The notes under the pieces: generated by a model
What the model was told of the DNA's origin: nothing
Databases searched by the model: none
What the model saw: only the letters and a program-made list of their open reading frames with translations
Translations under genes and position numbers: made by a program
DNA from: an uncultured Clostridia bacterium
GTDB taxonomy: Bacteria; Bacillota; Clostridia; Peptostreptococcales; Anaerovoracaceae
Assembly: GCA_934255135.1 (NCBI GenBank)
Contig: CAKQMV010000012.1
Coordinates: 1 to 58,592 of the forward strand
Length of the DNA: 58,592 nucleotides
Reading direction: 5' to 3'
Shown: positions 1 through 8,224 of the stretch, in pieces
How positions within the stretch are numbered: position 1 is the first letter of the stretch
Layout of the letters: every line of letters begins with the position of its first letter

Positions 1-201
1 GTGCTGAAGCCCGGCGGGACATTACTCATCTGCAACGAAAGCAACGGCGATACGGACAAGGACAAGAAGTGGACGGAAATCATCGGCGGCATGACCATCT
101 ACAAGGATGCCGAGCTGAAGATGTATCTGGAGCAAGCGGGCTTTCACGATGTGCAGATACACAAAAAGAAAAGTTGGCTCTGCATTACGGCGTGGAAATG
201 A
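1..201 (+). CDS. class I SAM-dependent methyltransferase, C-terminal part (cut by window edge)
   Basis: The reading frame is open from the first base, so the true start lies outside the window. The visible 66 residues contain the late methyltransferase strand LKPGGTLLICNES and end with a beta-hairpin-like segment (GFHDVQIHKKKSWLCITAWK). This matches the C-terminal third of Rossmann-fold class I methyltransferases, which transfer a methyl group from SAM. The substrate cannot be told from this part. It is followed by two damaged genes, one of them another methyltransferase, so this region may be decaying; whether this gene is intact upstream is unknown. Confidence 0.6.
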   Translation: MLKPGGTLLICNESNGDTDKDKKWTEIIGGMTIYKDAELKMYLEQAGFHDVQIHKKKSWLCITAWK

Positions 202-213
202 GGAGGCTAAATC

Positions 214-409
214 ATGAGCTTCTTTGCATCTATCTTATGCAGCGTACACAAGCTCTGCTGTGAGACCAGCTGTAATGTGTGGTTTCCGTTTTACCCGCTC
301 TGTATGGAGCACTGCATTAGGCTTCAGCGTGATGATGGTGCTGGATGTGGCACTGGTGGCGATTATGTCGGTATTTATTCACTTAAGGAGATATCTATAT
401 GAAATATAA
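214..409 (+). pseudogene. small membrane protein remnant, probably frameshifted
   Basis: A ribosome binding site (AGGAGG near 202) precedes ATG 214. The N-terminus MSFFASILCS reads in one frame. The hydrophobic, membrane-like sequence GFSVMMVLDVALVAIMSVFI reads in the overlapping frame that ends at 409. Joining the two frames would give one short protein with two membrane segments, resembling small DUF2798-like proteins. I infer a frameshift between them. The alternative is that only one short frame is translated. The stop overlaps the start of the next damaged gene at 399. Confidence 0.35.
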
Positions 410-776
410 AATTGAGAAAAACACCGTACAGGAGACGCTGATCATTCCGCTGTATGCGCGGAAGGTCTGCTCAGAACTATACCCGAATCTTTACCGGGAC
501 GAAACAGCGGTTCGCCTGATTGACGAGATCGACTACGATTTTTCTGAGATAGAGAAAAACTTCCGTAGTTCGATGCAGCGTTTCGGTTGGCTGGAGGTTG
601 CCATGCGACAGAATGACATTGCCTTCGAGGTACGGGATTACCTGAAAACTCACCCCAATGCGGCGGTGGTCAATCTGGGTTGCGGGCTGGACAGCACTGG
701 AAGAAGCTGCGACAACGGCAACTGTAAAGATCAAATTTTTGAAAGAGACGTTTTGAATGAAACACATCAACTTTGA
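399..776 (+). pseudogene. truncated leucine carboxyl methyltransferase-family (LCM) protein
   Basis: The first 110 or so residues match the N-terminus of COG3315/LCM-type methyltransferases: ETLIIPLYARKVCSELYPNL, a region rich in acidic residues, and the SAM-binding strand AAVVNLGCGLD followed by TGRSCDNGNCK. After that point the sequence becomes DQIFERDVLNETHQL and stops at 776. Full-length family members run to about 270 residues. The catalytic C-terminal half is therefore missing, probably by deletion, because no continuation is seen in the next 300 bases. The start at 399 has an AAGGAG site nearby. Confidence 0.6.
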
Positions 777-994
777 TATTGAAAGAATATAGGGAGATCA
801 TCTCTGAGTTGTCCGAATTTTAAAAAGGCGACCGGTTCAAGATGAACCTCGTCTGCTACTGTAAAACATGCGCCGTTATGCTGGCTATAGTACGTAGTGT
901 CCGGGCAATGACAAATATTTATCCATCGCTTTAATTATGCCATTTAACGATAAAGCTTATTAAGAACCACTTTAAGGATATAAAAAGTGCAGAC

Positions 995-1023
995 TTGAAT
1001 ATAGAACGTTAGAGTATTATACT
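995..1023 (+). promoter_or_regulatory. predicted sigma-A promoter of ktrBA
   Basis: TTGAAT (995-1000) and TATACT (1018-1023) are separated by exactly 17 bases and lie about 90 bases before the ktrB start. The rest of the 777-1114 gap is AT-rich and holds a small hairpin, GGTTCA-aga-TGAACC, at about 833-847. I do not recognise a c-di-AMP riboswitch, which often precedes ktr genes. Confidence 0.55.
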
Positions 1024-1114
1024 ACAGTATTGCAGAATATTTGTTTGATGAATATATTTTGACGCATATAAATACACATATATTAAGATATATAAGAAAT
1101 CAGGTTTTTGAGAT

Positions 1115-2443
1115 ATGAGAAATATGATAAAACGATTTACGCCGTTTCAATTAATCACAATGGAATTTGCGGCGGTTATTTTATTTGGTGCAATTCTGTT
1201 GATGCTTCCGATCTCGTCGTCTGCTGGAATAATTACACCGTTTAACAAGGCTTTATTTACATCTACTTCGGCGGTATGTGTGACGGGTCTGGCGGTCCTG
1301 GACACGGGAAGCTACTGGTCGCTGTTCGGACAATTTATAATTCTGCTACTGATTCAGATCGGCGGTCTTGGAGTGGTGACCGTTACGGCTTCCGTAACGC
1401 TTTTGTCCGGACGAAGGATTTCTCTTATGCAGCGAACAACAATGCAGAACGCCATCTCCGCACCAAAGATTGGAGGAATCGTCAGACTTACGAAGTTTAT
1501 ACTAAAAGGCACATTCCTGATAGAACTTATAGGTGCGGTTTTGCTGCTCCCGGTTTTCTGCAGGGATTATGGCATCAGGGGAATTTGGATGTCAATCTTT
1601 CATTCTGTATCTGCATTCTGCAATGCGGGCTTTGATATACTAGGAACTGCACAGAATACCTTTCCATCCCTGATGAAGTATGCAGGAAATCCTGTAGTAA
1701 ATATTGTGATTATGCTGCTGATTATTATTGGCGGAATCGGATTTCTTACTTGGGAGGATGTCTGCACGAATAAATTCCAGTTCAGGAGCTACAGATTACA
1801 AAGCAAGATTATTCTTGTGACAACTGCAATTCTAATCCTGCTGCCAAGCATATTCTTTTTCCTGAACAGTTTTAGAAGTCTTGAAATGAATGAGCGAATT
1901 CTTGCATCATTCTTCCAGGCGGTTACACCTAGAACTGCAGGATTCAATACAGTAGATATCGGCAAGATGTCAGAGGTGGCGCAGACCTTTATCATAATTC
2001 TTATGCTGATCGGAGGCTCACCAAGCTCTACAGCGGGAGGTGTGAAGACGACGACTATTGCAGTTCTGATTTTGAACGCTTTTGCAACATTTCGAAGCAA
2101 AGATACGGTAAGTGCATTCAACAGACGTATTGACAATAGTGTGATAAGGGACGCATCAACATTGCTTGTGCTTTATGTTCTGCTGTTTTTCACCGGTGGC
2201 ATTGCAATCAGTATGTATGAAGGATTACCACTTGAGGAATGCCTTTACGAGTCAGCTTCGGCAGTTGGAACTGTCGGACTTACGCTTGGGATTACGCCGC
2301 ATCTTCATGTGGCATCACAGATGATCCTTGTAGCATTAATGTATCTTGGAAGAGTGGGCGGACTTACACTGATTTATGCCGTTTTTTCGTCGCGAAATAA
2401 GGGCACAGCAAGATTCCCGGTAGAGAATATTACAGTTGGATAG
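1115..2443 (+). CDS. ktrB: KtrB/TrkH-family potassium transporter, membrane subunit
   Basis: This is the membrane pore of a K+ uptake system (442 residues, the usual KtrB length). Four pore-loop repeats can be seen: TSAVCVTGLAVLDTG, SAFCNAGFDILG, TPRTAGFNTVDIG and SASAVGTVGLTLG, each with the selectivity glycine. They alternate with strongly hydrophobic helices. The protein dimerises in the membrane and is gated by the cytosolic ring formed by the next gene product. Its last codons overlap the frame upstream of ktrA, and the real ktrA start is 17 bases downstream, so the two genes form one operon. The start ATG 1115 has only a weak ribosome site (TTTTTGAG). Confidence 0.93.
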   Translation: MRNMIKRFTPFQLITMEFAAVILFGAILLMLPISSSAGIITPFNKALFTSTSAVCVTGLAVLDTGSYWSLFGQFIILLLIQIGGLGVVTVTASVTLLSGRRISLMQRTTMQNAISAPKIGGIVRLTKFILKGTFLIELIGAVLLLPVFCRDYGIRGIWMSIFHSVSAFCNAGFDILGTAQNTFPSLMKYAGNPVVNIVIMLLIIIGGIGFLTWEDVCTNKFQFRSYRLQSKIILVTTAILILLPSIFFFLNSFRSLEMNERILASFFQAVTPRTAGFNTVDIGKMSEVAQTFIIILMLIGGSPSSTAGGVKTTTIAVLILNAFATFRSKDTVSAFNRRIDNSVIRDASTLLVLYVLLFFTGGIAISMYEGLPLEECLYESASAVGTVGLTLGITPHLHVASQMILVALMYLGRVGGLTLIYAVFSSRNKGTARFPVENITVG

Positions 2444-2459
2444 TTGGGAGATGAAAGAT

Positions 2460-3107
2460 ATGAAGAATATTTTACTTATTGGACTTGGAAGATTTGGCAG
2501 ACATCTTGCTATAGAATTAAACGAACTTGGTCATGATGTTATGGCTGTTGACAGTGATGAGGACAGAGTTAACGAAGTCCTGCCGTACGTAACGAACGCG
2601 CAGATTGGAGACAGTACCAATGTAGATTTTCTGAAATCTCTTGGCATCAGAAATTTTGATGTATGCTTCGTTACTATTTCGGCGGATTTCGAAGGCTCAC
2701 TTGAAGCTACGTCGCTGCTAAAAGAACTGGGCGCAAGGGTCGTTATTTCCCGTGCCGAGCGTGATATTCAGAAAAAGTTCCTTCTGAGAAATGGAGCGGA
2801 TCAGGTCGTATATCCAGAACGTCAGATAGCTAAATGGGCATCCATACGTTATACCGCAGATCATATTCTTGACTATATGGAAATAGATGCATCTCACGGA
2901 ATCTTCGAAGCGGAGGTGCCAGATGAGTGGCACGGAAAGACGATTGGCGAGCTTGATGTCAGAAGGAAATATAATATCAACATTATTGCGGTAAAGGATA
3001 AGGACGGAGTGAATTTATCCCTTTCAACAGATACACTTCTTAGGCAGGACGACACTATATTGGTGATTGGCGAGCACAGTGCGATAGAGAAGTGGTTTAA
3101 TGTATAA
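2460..3107 (+). CDS. ktrA: KtrA/TrkA-family potassium uptake regulatory protein
   Basis: This 215-residue protein is the cytosolic RCK subunit that gates KtrB in response to nucleotides. The N-terminal Rossmann motif is IGLGRFGRHLA, followed by the ribose-binding acidic end of strand two (VDSDED). The RCK_C (TrkA_C) domain fills roughly the last 75 residues (EVPDEWHGKTIGELDVRRKY and onward). An upstream ATG at 2436 is in frame. I chose 2460 because GGGAG at 2446-2450 is correctly spaced and because family members begin MKNILLIG. Confidence 0.92.
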   Translation: MKNILLIGLGRFGRHLAIELNELGHDVMAVDSDEDRVNEVLPYVTNAQIGDSTNVDFLKSLGIRNFDVCFVTISADFEGSLEATSLLKELGARVVISRAERDIQKKFLLRNGADQVVYPERQIAKWASIRYTADHILDYMEIDASHGIFEAEVPDEWHGKTIGELDVRRKYNINIIAVKDKDGVNLSLSTDTLLRQDDTILVIGEHSAIEKWFNV

Positions 3108-3178
3108 GAAACGAAGCGCCTCTATGTAGACACTCCAAATACCAGACACCCAAAACACCAGATACCCAGCAGATACAA

Positions 3179-4312
3179 TTATAGCGCCGGATTGTCCCAG
3201 ATATTGAGCTTGGTGCCGATGCCTTTCTCGAGCGCACTCTGGTACACGTCGTGTCCCCAGGCAACGTCCTCGACAGGCATTCCGCCTACCGCATAAATGA
3301 TAATCTGATCCTCGTTATCTCTTCCGGTCTTCTCGCTGACGAGGATTTCACCTATCTCAGTGATAGCCTCCCTGGCAATTCGTCCTTCGGTAACGGCATC
3401 ATAAAAGCCCATTCCAAGAAGCGTCGAAACGTGCTTCTGCGTAGGGTGCGGCTGTCCGTAGCCCCAGCCCTCGTACATTGCATAATTATCTGTAATGAGT
3501 TTAATTTCATCATCGGCCAGAATGGCCGTGTCAACTCGCAATGCAGAGGCCGCGATCACAAGAGCACCTTTCTTAAGCCATTCCTTCTTTATAGTCGGGT
3601 TATTTTCAAACACTGCCGCGTTTGTATTGCCAAAAAACACGATGTCCGCATCATGACAAACTTCCGGAATGTCGCCTGAAACGATAAAATTCTTTATGCC
3701 GGGATGCTTCTCCTGGCAGTATTTGATGAAGCTGTCAACGCCTTTTTGGCTGCGGCCGTTGACTCTGATCGTGTCAATGGTCGGCTGCGCGGAAACGAGC
3801 GCGTCGAGAGTGTACTTGCTCATTGTGCCCGGTCCGATAATTGCAACAGTCGTTGGATTCTTCGAGGCGAGAAGTTTCGCACCGACTCCAGAAGCCGCAC
3901 CGGTTCTCATCGCACTCAGAATATTAGCCGACATGTACGCGAGCGGCGCGCCGGTTGTTGCGTCCATCAGCTGCATCATAAGAATCGACCTCGGGAGCCC
4001 AAGCTCTGCGTTATCGGGATTTGATCCGTAGCTCTTGATGCCAAAAGTCTTGAATCGTCCGCCGAGATATGCCGGCATCGCCATGAATTTGAAGTCCGGC
4101 TTGTGGGTCGGCATGCCTTCGATTGATGATGTTTCAGGGAAGGTTACGCGGCACCCGTGCTCATTCGCACTCTCTCCGCCCATTCTGTAATCGCCTGTGT
4201 GAAGAAGCACAAACATGTCTTCCATGCATTCAATGCATTTATTCATATCCTTAACGCCAGCCTGTATCATTTCCTGCTCGTCAAGGTAAAGAAAATCAAC
4301 TCTGCTACTCAT
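3179..4312 (-). CDS. ornithine cyclodeaminase/mu-crystallin-family protein (tyramine oxidase subunit B-like)
   Basis: The 377-residue protein has the OCD/mu-crystallin layout: an N-terminal substrate domain with RVTFPETS and the KSYGSNP segment, then an NAD(P)-binding Rossmann domain with the motif VAIIGPGTMSKYTLDAL. Known family members include ornithine cyclodeaminase, alanine dehydrogenase and ketimine reductases. Related sequences with MGGESANEHG are, as I recall, sometimes annotated as tyramine oxidase subunit B. That name is tentative. AAGGAG lies 8-9 bases before the start. The gene faces ktrA, and the 71-base gap to it holds only short repeats of ACCAGAYACCCA. Confidence 0.8.
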   Translation of the reverse strand: MSSRVDFLYLDEQEMIQAGVKDMNKCIECMEDMFVLLHTGDYRMGGESANEHGCRVTFPETSSIEGMPTHKPDFKFMAMPAYLGGRFKTFGIKSYGSNPDNAELGLPRSILMMQLMDATTGAPLAYMSANILSAMRTGAASGVGAKLLASKNPTTVAIIGPGTMSKYTLDALVSAQPTIDTIRVNGRSQKGVDSFIKYCQEKHPGIKNFIVSGDIPEVCHDADIVFFGNTNAAVFENNPTIKKEWLKKGALVIAASALRVDTAILADDEIKLITDNYAMYEGWGYGQPHPTQKHVSTLLGMGFYDAVTEGRIAREAITEIGEILVSEKTGRDNEDQIIIYAVGGMPVEDVAWGHDVYQSALEKGIGTKLNIWDNPAL

Positions 4313-4396
4313 CGCAGTTCTCCTTGTAAGTGTTTTATTATGGGAATTTCTATTCTCTAAAGCACTGCTCTAAATAGCCTTAAGAATATTAAAAAA

Positions 4397-4437
4397 GCGT
4401 ATAATTATTTGTATTAAAAATAACAATAATCATACGC
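4397..4437. repeat. imperfect palindrome in the divergent promoter region
   Basis: GCGTAT...ATACGC arms enclose AT-rich complementary stretches (ATTATT and AATAAT), giving a 41-base imperfect inverted repeat. It lies between two divergent genes (starts at 4312 minus and 4609 plus), so it could be an operator for either. A TATAAT hexamer at 4566-4571 probably serves the plus-strand gene. Nothing else was seen in the 296-base gap. Confidence 0.4.
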
Positions 4438-4608
4438 CACTAGATTGTACCATTTTTATATGGCTGCTGTCTTGTTAGAATTGAGAAGATGCACAAATTT
4501 TTCATGTGACAGACGTACCATAAATCTGCACGATATAAATAAATATAATTGTGGTAAGAATGGTGTATAATTCTCAATATATCGCATATCTGAAGAAGGA
4601 GACAAATT

Positions 4609-4968
4609 ATGGCTATGAAGAGACTGATTATTGAATTTGGACAGGGCGTTGATATGCACGGCGGCGACCAGAACAATGCAGTGCGCAAGGCCACAGAGGA
4701 TGCTATTCATCACTGCTGCATGGCTGGCATATCCGAGATTTTCGAAATTACGGACCGCAAGAAGCAGGCCTTCATCAAGGCCGACATTTATGCGCCGCAT
4801 CCCGAGGACGTTGATCCATCAATCGTGGTAGATTATCTGCACTGGTGGAATGTTGAAGCCCACGTACACCAGGGAGGTGCGAATCCGGAGGGCATAGCGC
4901 TTAACGGCAAGCCTAAGACAGAGATTACGATTGCGATAGTGGCGCTGACAATTTATGTAGATGCATAG
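4609..4968 (+). CDS. Lin0512-family conserved protein
   Basis: This 119-residue protein matches the uncharacterised Lin0512 family (about 110-120 residues). Visible features are the opening MKRLIIEFGQGVDMHGGDQN, the Cys pair in HHCCMAG, the acidic/His segment YAPHPEDVDP, and the end region HVHQGGANPEGIAL. The family has no established function; conserved His, Asp and Cys residues would suit a metal site, but that is inference. GAAGGAG lies 8 bases before the ATG. A strong terminator follows directly, so it is a single-gene transcript. Confidence 0.8.
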   Translation: MAMKRLIIEFGQGVDMHGGDQNNAVRKATEDAIHHCCMAGISEIFEITDRKKQAFIKADIYAPHPEDVDPSIVVDYLHWWNVEAHVHQGGANPEGIALNGKPKTEITIAIVALTIYVDA

Positions 4969-4976
4969 AATGTGTT

Positions 4977-5005
4977 AAAGCCATCCTCTTCGGAGGGTGG
5001 CTTTT
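4977..5005 (+). terminator. rho-independent terminator
   Basis: AAAGCCATCC and GGGTGGCTTTT pair around a CTCTTCGGA loop, and a T run follows. It sits 9 bases after the stop of the Lin0512-family gene. Confidence 0.85.
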
Positions 5006-5090
5006 GTAATGGCTCGGAATTCTGCGGGATGGCGTGAGCCTTGCGGGATTGTGTGGGCTTGCGGGAAAAACTTTTGACCGCGGAGATGGC

Positions 5091-5906
5091 TTAGGCTGCA
5101 ATAATGAAATGCTGCTCGATGGTGTCGCGGGCCTTTCTGCTGGCGAATTTGTGGGTATCGGTTTCGGATGTGATTATGAGATTGATGCCGATGTACCAGC
5201 CGAGTTCGTTTAGCGCGGCGAGCTTTCTGAATGTGCTATCAACATAACTCTGTTTATCGAGTAGGCCAAGGTGTTCCCACATGTATTCGGCGTGTGTGCA
5301 AGGATCCACTATTATAAAATCCGGATAGACAACTTTGCCGTCCTGGAGGGTGATTTTTGGCTCGTATACAAAAGGAATTCCGAGGGCATAGAGCATATCA
5401 AGAATAATTGCCTCAGACTTTGAGCGGACCATTATTCCGGCAGATGTCTCAATTTTGTGCGTAGTTGGATCCGAATCGAGTGTTTCATATTTCTTGTTGA
5501 GCTGCTCCTGCAGTGTTATGTTTGAGTCCGGATAGTATTCGTCGGTGAGCCTTTTGTATTCAGAGAAGTACTTGCTTTTGATAAATTCGGAAGGCTCTTT
5601 GGAATATGCTTTGAGGTACTTTCTTATATTCTTGCTTGATGTCTGGTATGCTTTTTTTCTCTGTTTCAATTGTTTGCGCATAGAAAGTGCGGCGGCAAAG
5701 CTTTCTTCACCTTTCTTGATGTGTGTTTCTTCTGTCCTATCTGTAATCGGGTTCTTGTGGCTGTATTTCATCGTAATTTTCAGGCTTTTGCTGTGACGAT
5801 ACATTTTAAGATTGCCCTTGGGCAGAGTTGCTAAAATGGCATCAATTTCTTTTATCTTCTTTTCATACATTGCCTGTCTTTCTTCAAGTTTCTTTATTAC
5901 ATTCAT
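5091..5906 (-). CDS. uncharacterised protein with PD-(D/E)XK nuclease-like C-terminal domain
   Basis: The 271-residue protein starts with a lysine-rich coiled coil (NVIKKLEERQAMYEKKIKEI and further KKR-rich helices to about residue 140). The C-terminal half holds VRSKSEAIILDMLYALGI, then YEPKITLQDGKVVYPDFIIV and MWEHLGLLD. This spacing of Glu, Asp (PDF) and Glu resembles the PD-(D/E)XK fold used by many DNA nucleases. Activity is inferred only. ATG 5906 is preferred over an in-frame ATG at 5993 because AAAGGAAC sits just upstream and the extra residues would be encoded by hairpin DNA. No methyltransferase partner is adjacent. Confidence 0.6.
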   Translation of the reverse strand: MNVIKKLEERQAMYEKKIKEIDAILATLPKGNLKMYRHSKSLKITMKYSHKNPITDRTEETHIKKGEESFAAALSMRKQLKQRKKAYQTSSKNIRKYLKAYSKEPSEFIKSKYFSEYKRLTDEYYPDSNITLQEQLNKKYETLDSDPTTHKIETSAGIMVRSKSEAIILDMLYALGIPFVYEPKITLQDGKVVYPDFIIVDPCTHAEYMWEHLGLLDKQSYVDSTFRKLAALNELGWYIGINLIITSETDTHKFASRKARDTIEQHFIIAA

Positions 5907-5939
5907 ATTCGGCTGTTCCTTTCTATTTGAATTGAGGTT

Positions 5940-6008
5940 GCCAGAGCTCATACTCTGGCTGGTGGTGCCGCATGAGTTTGAACGCAGGTTCAAAGCTACG
6001 GCACCACC
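5940..6008 (-). promoter_or_regulatory. two adjacent hairpins in the leader of the nuclease-like gene
   Basis: Two inverted repeats stand back to back upstream of the 5906 start. GCCAGAG/CTCTGGC spans 5940-5959. A 48-base element at 5961-6008 has outer arms GGTGGTGCCG/CGGCACCACC and inner arms GTTTGAAC/GGTTCAAA. On the minus strand they lie in the likely 5' untranslated region or over the promoter. They could be an operator, an RNA control element or the remains of a small mobile element. The stretch 6009-6329 holds no gene that I can support. Confidence 0.5.
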
Positions 6009-6329
6009 TAATTATTTTGTTCTTGAATGCATCCTTGAAGTTTAGGTCTCGAGATTTACTTCCTTGAATTGGATTATACTCGGCAGATTATTTGAGTCAA
6101 ATGAGCAAAAGCAAGCATTTAGCGTTATGTACTTCCCTTTTTAGGCATTAGGATCACGAATGGACTTTTACTGAATGGAATTTGAAGAAAAATGTATGGA
6201 AAAAATCTTATGTTTTTTTTGAGGAAAATTTGAGGGAAGTAAAAAGTATGACCCGCTGGGGCTGGAATGTGTCAATTAATAGCTCGTTGGGTACTGTAGA
6301 AAATGGTGAAAGCTGAAGCTACAGTTAGG

Positions 6330-6840
6330 TAGGCAGACTAATATGAGTTTTTGGGAGAACGTCGGCTGAAATGCAGACGATAGCAAGTTTCTGTGAGGGT
6401 CGTCTGCCAAAATGCCGACGTTTATGGTGGTTGTGATTAAACGTCTGCCGAGGTTGTGGCAGGTGGGAGCTGCCAGCGGCAGATGATTTAACAAAGTATC
6501 AGAAAGTGTCTGCAAATTCGGGCAGAATTTGCATACGTTTGAATGTATTTCTTCAAATTGTCTGCAAATTGTAAGCGAAGCGGAATGTGAGGGCGGCAGA
6601 TGAAATTGTTATTTTGGCAGTATTGTCTGTATTTTGGCAGACGATTGAATTTGAAAAGGGGGAACATCTGCACTTCGGCAGACGAGCATGAGATAGGAGC
6701 AAATTGTCTGCCGGGGTGGAGGAGCGGAGCGGCACGAGAGGGTGGTGGCTAGCGGTGTGAACTGTGTGATGGCAGACGAACATGAGGGAGGATCAGATTG
6801 TCTGCCGGGAGATGGGGAGATGCGGAGCGGCACAAGTCGG
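6330..6840 (+). repeat. palindrome array A (GTCTGC family)
   Basis: This is a chain of hairpins with arms GTCTGC/GCAGAC, each separated by 21 bases. Hairpins lie at 6360-6379, 6401-6420, 6442-6485, 6507-6537, 6559-6602, 6624-6643 and 6665-6684 (lengths 20-20-44-31-44-20-20). After a 20-base gap comes a 74-base hairpin at 6705-6778, and then a degenerate partner from 6799. A typical 20-mer is CGTCTGCCAAAATGCCGACG. The spacers are AT-rich and mostly unrelated to each other. No reading frame here looks coding on either strand. Confidence 0.9.
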
Positions 6841-6859
6841 TGCTGGATAATGGTGTGAG

Positions 6860-7033
6860 ATGTATACTACTGTAAATGCATATGTTGATGCGTGTATTAG
6901 AAATGATATAATCGTGTTGGTAGGCAGCGCCGGTGATACATGTGATGATATCGGAGCAGATATATATACAGAGGATGCGGGCGAGGCTGCCAGAAGGGCG
7001 CTAGAAGTGCTAAGTGTCAGAAAACATATTTAA
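6860..7033 (+). pseudogene. 57-codon fragment resembling the C-terminus of a corrinoid (B12-binding) protein
   Basis: The short frame begins ATG at 6860, just after array A, and ends TAA at 7031-7033. It contains NDIIVLVGSAGDTCDDIGAD followed by IYTEDAGEAARRALEVL. This pattern (hydrophobic strand, VGG/S-like turn, IGAD-xY, then acidic DAxEAxxxA helix) is what closes the Rossmann-like cobalamin-binding domain of corrinoid methyltransferase proteins. The cobalamin-ligating DxHxxG motif would lie upstream and is absent, so this is either a gene remnant displaced by the array or a chance match. No clear ribosome site precedes it. Confidence 0.35.
6885..6912 (+). promoter_or_regulatory. predicted promoter of the secreted FN3 protein gene
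   Basis: TTGATG (6885-6890) and TATAAT (6907-6912) are 16 bases apart. The start codon it would serve is at 7056, giving a leader of about 135 bases. The promoter lies inside the corrinoid-like fragment, which supports that fragment no longer being a gene. Confidence 0.45.
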
Positions 7034-7055
7034 TCTAAAACTGGAGGACAACATT

Positions 7056-8021
7056 ATGAAAAAGGTACAGAGTATTGTTCTATGTTTGCTGCTTAGTGTG
7101 GCGATGATTATGCCAAGCGGCTTAGGGGTTTTCGCGGCGGATGAAATTACTGCTGGCGGAGCGGGAGCTGATGGTGCCAAAACAGTTTTGACTGAGAATG
7201 AGGACTTCCCGGATGAATATGGCGATGAGTGGGATGACTGCGATTATGATGATGACGAAGATGAGGAAGTTGTTGATCCTGATGCGGTAGTGGATCCGAA
7301 TCCAAGCAGTTGGACAAAGACTACAAATACGACTTATGATAGCTTCGTTGTGAACTGGGAACCATGTGCGATTGCTGAAGGATATAATGTATATTTCGAA
7401 GATTTTGGTGAAGATGATAAGTTTGTTAGAAAATTAATTGGAAGTGTTGAGGGTAAGGATGCTACTTCTTATAAGGTTACAGGACTTGAGCCAATGACTA
7501 CATACTGGGTTATAGTTGTTCCTTATGCGCACAATAATAAGGGTATGCTTGTGGATGTTTCCAACAGTGAGAAGTATTGCACTCAATATACAAAGATGTG
7601 TTATGATGGCCAGTACTTCACTTCTAATGCGAAGGCTGCGAAGAGCATGACTAAGGTTCTGAAGACTTACAAGGACGGTGCGAAGTTCAAGGGCAGAGGT
7701 GAGTGCTATGGTTATGCTGAGTGGGCGAGCACTAAGATTGCAAAGAAGAGAAAGATGGTGAAGGTTAATAAGAAGATTACACCTGCTAATGTTAAGAAGT
7801 ACATCTGCAATCTGAAGGCTGGTTCACATGTAAGACTTAATGGAAATTATCATTCACTTGTAATTCTGAAGGCAACTAAGGATAAGATTTACTGGGCTGA
7901 TAATAATAATGGATATACAAATAGGGTGCACTATTTTGTAGGTGATGCAAATACATTTGCCTGGACTTACCACGGACATAATAAGATTGAGTGGATCAAT
8001 AAGACTGTTACATTTAGATAG
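7056..8021 (+). CDS. secreted protein with FN3 domain and papain-like cysteine-peptidase-like domain
   Basis: GGAGG at 7043-7047 selects ATG 7056 rather than the in-frame ATG at 7014. The 321-residue product has a signal peptide (MKKVQSIVLCLLLSVAMIMP, cleaved near VFAAD) and a very acidic linker (about residues 50-75). A fibronectin type III module follows (WEPCAIAEGYNVYF to LEPMTTYWVIVVPYA). The C-terminal domain has a possible catalytic Cys in GRGECYGYAEW, His in GNYHSLVIL and Asp/Asn in IYWADNNNG, the order seen in CHAP, C39 and transglutaminase-like folds. It probably acts at or outside the cell surface, but the substrate is unknown. It is flanked on both sides by palindrome arrays A and B. 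Confidence 0.65.
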   Translation: MKKVQSIVLCLLLSVAMIMPSGLGVFAADEITAGGAGADGAKTVLTENEDFPDEYGDEWDDCDYDDDEDEEVVDPDAVVDPNPSSWTKTTNTTYDSFVVNWEPCAIAEGYNVYFEDFGEDDKFVRKLIGSVEGKDATSYKVTGLEPMTTYWVIVVPYAHNNKGMLVDVSNSEKYCTQYTKMCYDGQYFTSNAKAAKSMTKVLKTYKDGAKFKGRGECYGYAEWASTKIAKKRKMVKVNKKITPANVKKYICNLKAGSHVRLNGNYHSLVILKATKDKIYWADNNNGYTNRVHYFVGDANTFAWTYHGHNKIEWINKTVTFR

Positions 8022-8086
8022 TGAGAATTACTTGTTTGAATTGAATAGGGAGAGGAGCTGCTTTGAAGGAATTGCTCTGATAGATG

Positions 8087-8111
8087 GACCACCCGCGAAG
8101 GGTGGTCTTTT
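8087..8111 (+). terminator. rho-independent terminator
   Basis: GACCACCC and GGGTGGTC pair around GCGAA, followed by TTTT. It ends the transcript of the secreted protein gene. Confidence 0.8.
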
Positions 8112-8224
8112 CGTATGGAGAGAATTTCTCATTGTGATATGAACCTTGCAGCGATGGGAGCTGATATTGGTGTTGACATTAGCATATTAGTATTGATGCA
8201 GACAGTTATGAGAATTGACATGTT

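Noticed and set aside
777..1114. c-di-AMP riboswitch upstream of ktrB
   Set aside because: I looked for it because such elements often control ktr genes, but could not find its conserved stems by eye.
3108..3178. ACCAGAYACCCA repeats between ktrA and the convergent gene
   Set aside because: There are two to three imperfect copies only, with no palindromes or 21-base spacing.
5020..5090. Short TGCGGGATG-like repeats, with a similar stretch near 15748-15800
   Set aside because: Only about 15 bases are shared and the spacing is irregular; too weak to call a repeat family.
6276..6833. Several minus-strand open frames of 60-80 codons in array A, and similar ones in B, C, D and F
   Set aside because: They are made of hairpin sequence, lack ribosome sites, have odd composition, and are not kept in frame between array copies.
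6330..6840. CRISPR array interpretation of the palindrome arrays
   Set aside because: The repeat units vary from 20 to 84 bases, the spacers are shared between copies A and B (and C and D), only the arms are conserved, and no cas genes are present.
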